From the NCBI GenBank assembly GCA_030040395.1, contig JASHTU010000174.1, positions 1 through 11,083 of the forward strand: a DNA stretch of 11,083 nt, given 5' to 3'. The DNA is from Acidobacteriaceae bacterium (GTDB lineage: Bacteria > Acidobacteriota > Terriglobia > Terriglobales > Acidobacteriaceae). Numbering within the stretch: position 1 is the stretch's first letter; each line of letters opens with the position of its first letter. Positions 6,581-11,083 of the stretch are shown here, in pieces. The translations under genes were made by a program, and so were the position numbers. A model generated the notes under the pieces. That model had not been told where the DNA came from, ran no database searches, and saw only the letters and a list, made by a program, of their open reading frames with translations.

Positions 6581-7489
6581 ATGGCTGACCTCTTCAAAAG
6601 CGTCACGGAGAAGATGGGCGGCTTCGCCGCAAAGTGGACCTCGTACGCCGCATTTGGCTCCTTTCTGCTTTACCTGGTCGGGTACCTCACGCTTCGCTTC
6701 CAGCTCTCAACCTATGGACTGGCCACCGACTTGGATTTGTTCGACGAGAAATATCTTTTCGCAGGCTGCCGGTTTCTGGTGTATGCCGTTTCCTGCGTGC
6801 CGAATATTCTGATCTTCCTCCTCGTGCTGGCTGCGGTGGGATATGTTCCTTACCGGTTGATTCCGGCGCCGGCCAAGGAGCGCATTCGAGGCTGGCTCGC
6901 GGGGTGGTGCGGGAAGCCATTGCATCTGCCGCTGCTGGGCATTGTCCTGGCGGTCGTCTTCATCCAGTTGGTGATGCGGAAATGCTTCGCATTTGGGGAC
7001 CTTCTCTTGCAAAAGCAGCTTCCTGACGAATGGATCACGACCGTTTTACTCGCCAACGATGGCAGGTTGGCGCTCTACTTCAGCGGCCTGTTGGCGGGGG
7101 TGCTGTTCACTGCGGTCATTGCCTGGCAGGCGGTCGCGCGCGGAAACTCCACCAGTCCCGCCGCGCGGGTTTTTCTGGCCGCGCTTATTTTCCTGGTGGC
7201 TGTAGAGTTCCTGCTGCTGCCGGTCAACTATGGTGTTCTGGTTTCGACGCAGCAGCTTCCCCAGGTCGACGAGCTTCCCAACGGGGCAAAGTCAGCCGAT
7301 GGCCAGCGCGCCTGGCTGGTCTGGAACAGCAAAGACACCCTTACTTACTTTATTTATGGCTCGCCGGACCGCAGGTTGCTGCTCACCGTTCCGAGAAAGG
7401 ACGCTCTGGTAAGGATTGTGGGTTATGACGACATTTATTGTGTGCTCTTCAGCGCGGACCATTCCAGCTCCCGCCCCTGTCCGCGGTAA
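6581..7489 (+). CDS. Five-helix membrane protein of the CHAT cassette, unknown family
   Basis: I do not recognise this 302-residue protein. Hydrophobic segments lie at about 22-40, 64-91, 114-133, 164-183 and 197-220. The N-terminal tail and loops 92-113 and 184-196 are basic, while loop 43-63 is acidic (D50, D52, D55, E56). The positive-inside rule therefore puts the N-terminus in the cytoplasm and the soluble tail (222-302) outside. That tail looks beta-rich: RAWLVWNSKDTLTYFIYG, RRLLLTVPRKD, VRIVGYDDIYCVLF. It reads like half of a small beta domain rather than an enzyme. The start codon directly follows the CHAT stop, with AGGAAA (6571-6576) as a probable ribosome binding site inside the CHAT gene. 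The 3' end overlaps the next gene by 65 bp. Position and topology suggest a membrane anchor or sensor partner of the exported CHAT protein; this is inference. Confidence 0.85.
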   Translation: MADLFKSVTEKMGGFAAKWTSYAAFGSFLLYLVGYLTLRFQLSTYGLATDLDLFDEKYLFAGCRFLVYAVSCVPNILIFLLVLAAVGYVPYRLIPAPAKERIRGWLAGWCGKPLHLPLLGIVLAVVFIQLVMRKCFAFGDLLLQKQLPDEWITTVLLANDGRLALYFSGLLAGVLFTAVIAWQAVARGNSTSPAARVFLAALIFLVAVEFLLLPVNYGVLVSTQQLPQVDELPNGAKSADGQRAWLVWNSKDTLTYFIYGSPDRRLLLTVPRKDALVRIVGYDDIYCVLFSADHSSSRPCPR

Positions 7490-8267
7490 TCGCCGCCTGC
7501 GCCGGCTCGCTCCCGCGTTGGGAGCTCTGTTGCTCCTGTGCGGCTATACGGAGGGTCAGAACCAGAAGCCCAAACCCGCGCCCGCTACGGCGCCGCAACC
7601 GAAACCGTCGCCCGGTTTCGTTGACCGCGTCCTCAAAATTCTTGGCGTCTCTGACAGTCCCGGCACTTTGAAGGGTCCGGGCGACGAAGTGACCAGTGGC
7701 GCCCTGTGGATGTCTGATCTGGGATCCAAGACGACCCACTCCGTCACCAGCGACGGCCGCTATCGCTCTCCGGTCTTCGTGCCGGGAAGCAATGCGATCC
7801 TGGCGCTGAACGGGAGCGACCTGGTGCGGTTTTCAGCCGGCTCGGGAGAAATGAAAAAGCTCTACCCGATTGCCGGAGTCACCAAGCTCGTCGGATGCAG
7901 CTCCGGCGATGCGGACAAAGTGCTGGTGTTGCGGTCCGGCGACGCGGGAGCGCATCCGCGCATTGGTTTGCTCTCAGTGAGCACCGGAAACGTCGCGCCT
8001 CTCGCCTACGATTCAGGCTCCGCCGCGGATCTGCAGATGGTGGAGAACCTGGAAGGCTGGACGCGTAGATACGCCGATAAGCAGGTCTACGTGCGGCGCC
8101 AAACCAAGCAGGCTCTGTCTGGCGTTGTGGAGTGGAGCGATGTCTTCCTGAAGGCCGACGGCCAGGAGCCGATCAACGTGAGCCAGTGCGGAGGCGCGAA
8201 TTGCGGACAACCATCCTTGTCCGCGGATGGCCGTCTGCTGGTCTTCGTGAAATCCGAATCCGAATAG
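7425..8267 (+). CDS. Secreted TolB/PD40-like beta-propeller protein of the CHAT cassette
   Basis: From ATG 7425 this protein has 280 residues. An export signal is suggested by RRLRRLAPALGALLLLCG (about 23-40), preceded by an unusually long polar N-region. A Pro/Lys-rich linker spans about 45-63. After it come strand-rich repeats of WD40-like/PD40 type: VTSDGRYRSPVFVPGSNAIL, then a segment GEMKKLYPIAGVTKLVG, and at the end GQPSLSADGRLLVFV. Only about four blades fit, fewer than the six or seven of a closed propeller, so it may be short, pair with another chain, or be truncated. Cys38 follows LLLL and lacks a proper lipobox, so I do not call it a lipoprotein. AAGGA (7409-7413 region) precedes the ATG by about ten bases; GTG at 7440 is a possible alternative, and the frame also opens at TTG 7416. 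It ends 26 bp from the convergent MFS gene. Confidence 0.75.
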   Translation: MTTFIVCSSARTIPAPAPVRGNRRLRRLAPALGALLLLCGYTEGQNQKPKPAPATAPQPKPSPGFVDRVLKILGVSDSPGTLKGPGDEVTSGALWMSDLGSKTTHSVTSDGRYRSPVFVPGSNAILALNGSDLVRFSAGSGEMKKLYPIAGVTKLVGCSSGDADKVLVLRSGDAGAHPRIGLLSVSTGNVAPLAYDSGSAADLQMVENLEGWTRRYADKQVYVRRQTKQALSGVVEWSDVFLKADGQEPINVSQCGGANCGQPSLSADGRLLVFVKSESE

Positions 8268-8293
8268 GTTATCGCCTCTGTTTAGGCCGGGAC

Positions 8294-9568
8294 TTATTGC
8301 AGCTTCCCGGGGAGCTCAGGTCCGCACCGCGACTCGAACTCCGCGCCCCGTGTTTCAGGGAGAAAAAGGCTGACCAAGGCGGCTCCCGCGAAGGCCGCTG
8401 CGCTGGCGCCGAAAGCCCAAGCCAGGCCACGGCGCATGCTGAGAGCGCCGATGATCGCCGGTGCGAGGGCGCTCAAACCCCGGGCCACGTTGTACGAGAT
8501 GCCGAGGGCGGTGGCGCGCGTCTCGGTGGGAAATAATTCGGCCCCGAGGATGGCCGAGCCGGTGAAGAATCCCGTGCCGAAGAAGGCGGCGAGACAGGCG
8601 AAGAGGAGGATGAACGCAGGCTGGCGCGCGCCGGCGAGCAGTGGCACGGAGGCCGCGGCGGCGGTGAGATAAACACTGAACGCGGCGCGACGGCCGAAGC
8701 GGTCTGCCGCGGCGCCGAAGAGCAGGTATCCGGGAAGCATGCCAGCGAGGTTAAGGGTGACAAGGAAGCCGGTGAGCCCGAGAAGATGGAAGCCGTGACC
8801 GCCCTCGCTCGCCGGAAGGACGAGATAAGCGGGAATCCACGTGAACAAGCCCCACCAGCCGAACATGCCCAGGGTGTTGGCGAGGGTGAGAACCACCAGG
8901 GAGCGCCATGAGCGGCGCAAAGCGCCAAGGCTCTGCGCTGGCGCAGCGGCGCGGGCGTTCCGCCAAAGCGGCGGTTCGGGGACACGATGCTGAATCCAGA
9001 GGACTACGCCGGCGGGAAGGATGCCGGCGAAGAAGACCCATCGCCAGTTGGCATGGGCGAGAATGAGGCCGGCGGCGATGGCCGAGAGCGCGTACCCAAC
9101 CGCCCAGCCACTCTGGACGATGCCGAGGGCGCGGCCGCGGAGTGCGGCGGGCCAGGTTTCGGCCACCAGCGCAGCGCCGGTGTTCCACTCCCCGCCCATA
9201 CCCAGGCCCAGAAGAAAGCGGAAAATGGCCAGTGCGGCGATGGTGGTGGAAAAGCCGCAGGCAAAGGTGAACACTGAATAGAAGAGGATGCTGGCGCTTA
9301 ACATGCGGCGGCGGCCGAAGCGATCGGCGAGGAAACCAAAGAGCAGGCCGCCCAGGGCGGAGGAGACCAGGGTTAGGGCGTTCAGGGCGCCGGCGGTAGC
9401 GCGGCTCATGCCGAAAGCGCGCATGAGCGTGGCCAGCACGATGGAGTAGAGCATGACGTCGAAAGCGTCCAGCATCCAGCCCAAGCCTGCGGCAAGGACC
9501 ACGCGGCGCTGCGCAGCCGTGGCCGCGGTCCAGCGAAATGCCTGCCATTCTGGAACGCCCTCATTCAT
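8294..9568 (-). CDS. MFS transporter, metabolite:H+ symporter type
   Basis: This is a 424-residue, twelve-helix major facilitator protein in the inner membrane. The first helix contains GWMLDAFDVMLYS with acidic residues Asp34 and Asp37, typical of the aromatic-acid/sialic-acid/shikimate-like H+ symporters. Motif A is ADRFGRRRM (81-89) after helix 2 and recurs as AADRFGRRAAF in the second half. RFLLGLGMGGEWNTGA (117-132) is the helix 4 signature, and PETRG closes the last helix. The substrate is probably a small organic acid or related metabolite and cannot be named. The ATG at 9568 is preferred to GTG 9607 because GGAGAG (9578-9583) lies nine bases upstream. It is divergent from the HyuA-type gene (103-bp gap), which suggests a shared substrate, and convergent with the CHAT cassette. 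Confidence 0.92.
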   Translation of the reverse strand: MNEGVPEWQAFRWTAATAAQRRVVLAAGLGWMLDAFDVMLYSIVLATLMRAFGMSRATAGALNALTLVSSALGGLLFGFLADRFGRRRMLSASILFYSVFTFACGFSTTIAALAIFRFLLGLGMGGEWNTGAALVAETWPAALRGRALGIVQSGWAVGYALSAIAAGLILAHANWRWVFFAGILPAGVVLWIQHRVPEPPLWRNARAAAPAQSLGALRRSWRSLVVLTLANTLGMFGWWGLFTWIPAYLVLPASEGGHGFHLLGLTGFLVTLNLAGMLPGYLLFGAAADRFGRRAAFSVYLTAAAASVPLLAGARQPAFILLFACLAAFFGTGFFTGSAILGAELFPTETRATALGISYNVARGLSALAPAIIGALSMRRGLAWAFGASAAAFAGAALVSLFLPETRGAEFESRCGPELPGKLQ

Positions 9569-9671
9569 GGGCGAAATCTCTCCGCGCGCGAAACGATGAG
9601 CTTTCACTGTCGCATTTTCCTCTGCGGCGGGTCTACAGCCAAGCCGCGCCTGCTGTTATGTTGTCAATGCA

Positions 9672-11083
9672 ATGCTTGAAAGGCTCACGATCGCCATCGA
9701 CACCGGGGGCACGTTTACCGACTGCGTGTGGCGCGTCCGCGGTCGGGTGGAGGTGCTCAAACTGCCTTCGACGCCTGACGATCCGGGGCGTGCGATTCTC
9801 GAGGCCATCGAGCGCATACGGGAGCGCGCCCAAGCAAGAACCATCGAAATCCGGCACGGAACCACGGTGGCGACGAATGCGCTGCTCGAACGCAAAGGGG
9901 CGCGGGTAGCCTTTGTCACCACGGCCGGCTTTGAAGATACGCTCGCCATCGCCCGCCAGGCGCGGCCCAGCCTATACGACTGGGATGTGCACCGGGCGAC
10001 GCCGCTCGCGGATGAGGATTGTTGCTTTGGCGTGGCGGAACGCATCGCACCGGACGGGACTGTGCTGCGCGCGACGAATGGAGCCGATTTGACGCGGCTG
10101 CGTCGGCGTGTCCAGGCCTCGGGGGCGGAGTCTTTGGCTGTTTCCCTGTTGTTTGCCTTCGCCAATCCGGCGCACGAGCGGGCAGTGGCCGTGGCTCTGG
10201 AACCGCTGGGGTTGCCGGTTTCGCTTTCGCACCGTATTCTGCCCGAGTTCCGCGAGTACGAGCGCGCGGCCACGGTGGTGCTCAACGCCTACCTCGCGCC
10301 GCGGATGGAGCGCTACCTGGGCGGCTTGGAGCGGGAGCTTTCTGGCCGCGACCAAAGGCCGCGTGGCAAGGGAAATGTGCGACTGAGCATGATGCAGTCC
10401 TCGGGCGGCATTCTTTCGGCCCGTGCGGCAGCGCGGGAGCCGGTGCGGACCATTCTTTCCGGTCCGGCCGGCGGGGTAATGGGCGCGCTGAGCGTGGCGC
10501 GCGCGGCGGGAATCGAGCGCGCACTGAGCTTCGACATGGGCGGGACTTCGACCGATGTGGCGCTGCTCGAAACCGGCCGGGACCCTAAAACCACGACGGA
10601 GAGCCAGGTGGCCGGGCTCCCGGTGAGCGTGCCCATGCTCGACATTCACACCGTGGGGGCCGGTGGAGGATCGCTGGCGTGGCTGGACGCTTCTGGGGCG
10701 CTGGCCGTGGGTCCACAATCCGCGGGCGCCGATCCCGGTCCGGCCTGTTACGGGCGTGGCCTGCAGGCCACGGTGACCGACGCCAACCTGGTGTTGGGAC
10801 GGCTCAGTGCGGACCATTTTCTGGGCGGAGCCATGCGCCTGGACGCGGCTCGGGCGCGGGCGGCGGTGGAGCGCGTAGGCCGCGAAGCGGGATTTGCCCG
10901 CGCCGAAGAGTTGGCCGAGGGAATGGTGCGCGTGGCCAACGCCAATATGGAAGGCGCGCTGCGTAGGGTGTCGGTGGAGCGGGGCCACGACCCCAGGGAC
11001 TTCGCGCTGGTGGCGTTTGGGGGCGCGGGGCCGCTGCACGCCTGCGCCCTTGCCCAGGCGCTGGGAATGCGCAAGGTGGTCGT
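9672..11083 (+). CDS. hyuA: HyuA-type hydantoinase/5-oxoprolinase A subunit, 3' end outside window
   Basis: The frame opened by ATG 9672 runs 470 codons without a stop to the window edge, so about two thirds of a typical 650-700-residue subunit is present. The ASKHA-like ATPase blocks are visible: IDTGGTFTDCV (9-19), RHGTTVATNALLERKG (61-76), ILSGPAGGVMGA (261-272), FDMGGTSTDVALLE (287-300), and DIHTVGAGGGSLAW (324-337) followed by VGPQSAGADPGPACYGRG (346-363) with a Cys359 found across the family. These proteins use ATP to open or carboxylate substrates: N-methylhydantoin and 5-oxoproline hydrolysis, or acetone/acetophenone carboxylation. They normally work with a HyuB subunit, which would be expected just downstream. 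The substrate cannot be decided. I use the symbol for the family, not a proven function. No good Shine-Dalgarno precedes the ATG; an ATG five bases upstream is out of frame. Confidence 0.93.
   Translation, partial: MLERLTIAIDTGGTFTDCVWRVRGRVEVLKLPSTPDDPGRAILEAIERIRERAQARTIEIRHGTTVATNALLERKGARVAFVTTAGFEDTLAIARQARPSLYDWDVHRATPLADEDCCFGVAERIAPDGTVLRATNGADLTRLRRRVQASGAESLAVSLLFAFANPAHERAVAVALEPLGLPVSLSHRILPEFREYERAATVVLNAYLAPRMERYLGGLERELSGRDQRPRGKGNVRLSMMQSSGGILSARAAAREPVRTILSGPAGGVMGALSVARAAGIERALSFDMGGTSTDVALLETGRDPKTTTESQVAGLPVSVPMLDIHTVGAGGGSLAWLDASGALAVGPQSAGADPGPACYGRGLQATVTDANLVLGRLSADHFLGGAMRLDAARARAAVERVGREAGFARAEELAEGMVRVANANMEGALRRVSVERGHDPRDFALVAFGGAGPLHACALAQALGMRKVV

Noticed and set aside
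8268..8293. Possible bidirectional terminator between the convergent propeller and MFS genes
   Set aside because: Only a 4-bp GCCT/AGGC stem (8274-8287) is present, with no T-run on either strand.
8751..9548. 265-codon minus-strand frame inside the MFS gene
   Set aside because: It is an alternate frame of the MFS coding sequence. Its composition (Arg, Pro, His) is that of a frame-shifted GC-rich gene, while the MFS frame has all family motifs.
9662..9667. Exact TTGACA on the minus strand upstream of the MFS gene
   Set aside because: No acceptable -10 hexamer lies 15-19 bases downstream; the nearest candidate (TGTAGA, 9637 to 9632) is 24 bases away. I do not call a promoter.
9972..11039. 355-codon open frame on the minus strand
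   Set aside because: It is antisense to the HyuA-type gene, whose family motifs are unmistakable. The shadow translation is rich in Arg, His and Pro and has no domain.

Overview
The window (about 60% G+C by eye) looks like a chromosomal stretch of a free-living bacterium. Its mix of genes is a secreted TPR-CHAT protein, a PD40-type propeller protein, a DUF7009-like protein beside fdhD, and a class-C-like serine hydrolase. This mix is most reminiscent of Acidobacteriota. That placement is an inference from gene content and codon style, not from a marker gene. I see no rRNA, tRNA, CRISPR array, insertion sequence or phage gene.

Positions 1-2321 are transcribed leftwards and form a formate dehydrogenase locus. 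In transcription order it holds a small dimeric alpha/beta-barrel (ABM/Dabb-like) protein, FdhD (the sulfurtransferase that activates the molybdenum or tungsten cofactor of formate dehydrogenase), a DUF7009-like protein whose start overlaps the fdhD stop (ATGA), and the N-terminal 147 codons of the formate dehydrogenase alpha subunit, which runs off the left edge. A strong sigma70-type promoter (exact TTGACA and TATAAT, 19-nt spacer) lies at 2423-2453 and reads into this operon.

Positions 2524-3777 (+) encode a secreted serine hydrolase of the beta-lactamase/penicillin-binding-protein-like superfamily. A 226-bp intergenic stretch with three short inverted repeats follows.

Positions 4004-8267 (+) form a tight three-gene cassette: a secreted TPR protein with a C-terminal CHAT caspase-like peptidase domain (apparent dyad His725/Cys771), a five-helix membrane protein with a C-terminal soluble domain, and a Pro-rich-linker protein with TolB/PD40-like propeller repeats. 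Gene 2 starts on the base after the gene 1 stop, and gene 3 starts inside gene 2. The predicted topology puts the CHAT peptidase, the membrane protein's tail and the propeller all outside the cytoplasmic membrane, so they could work as one envelope-located module. This is the most interesting part of the window.

Positions 8294-9568 (-) encode an MFS metabolite:H+ symporter. It is divergent from a HyuA-type hydantoinase/oxoprolinase A subunit that starts at 9672 (+) and is still open at the right edge. The pair suggests uptake and ATP-dependent opening or carboxylation of a small organic substrate that cannot be named from the sequence.
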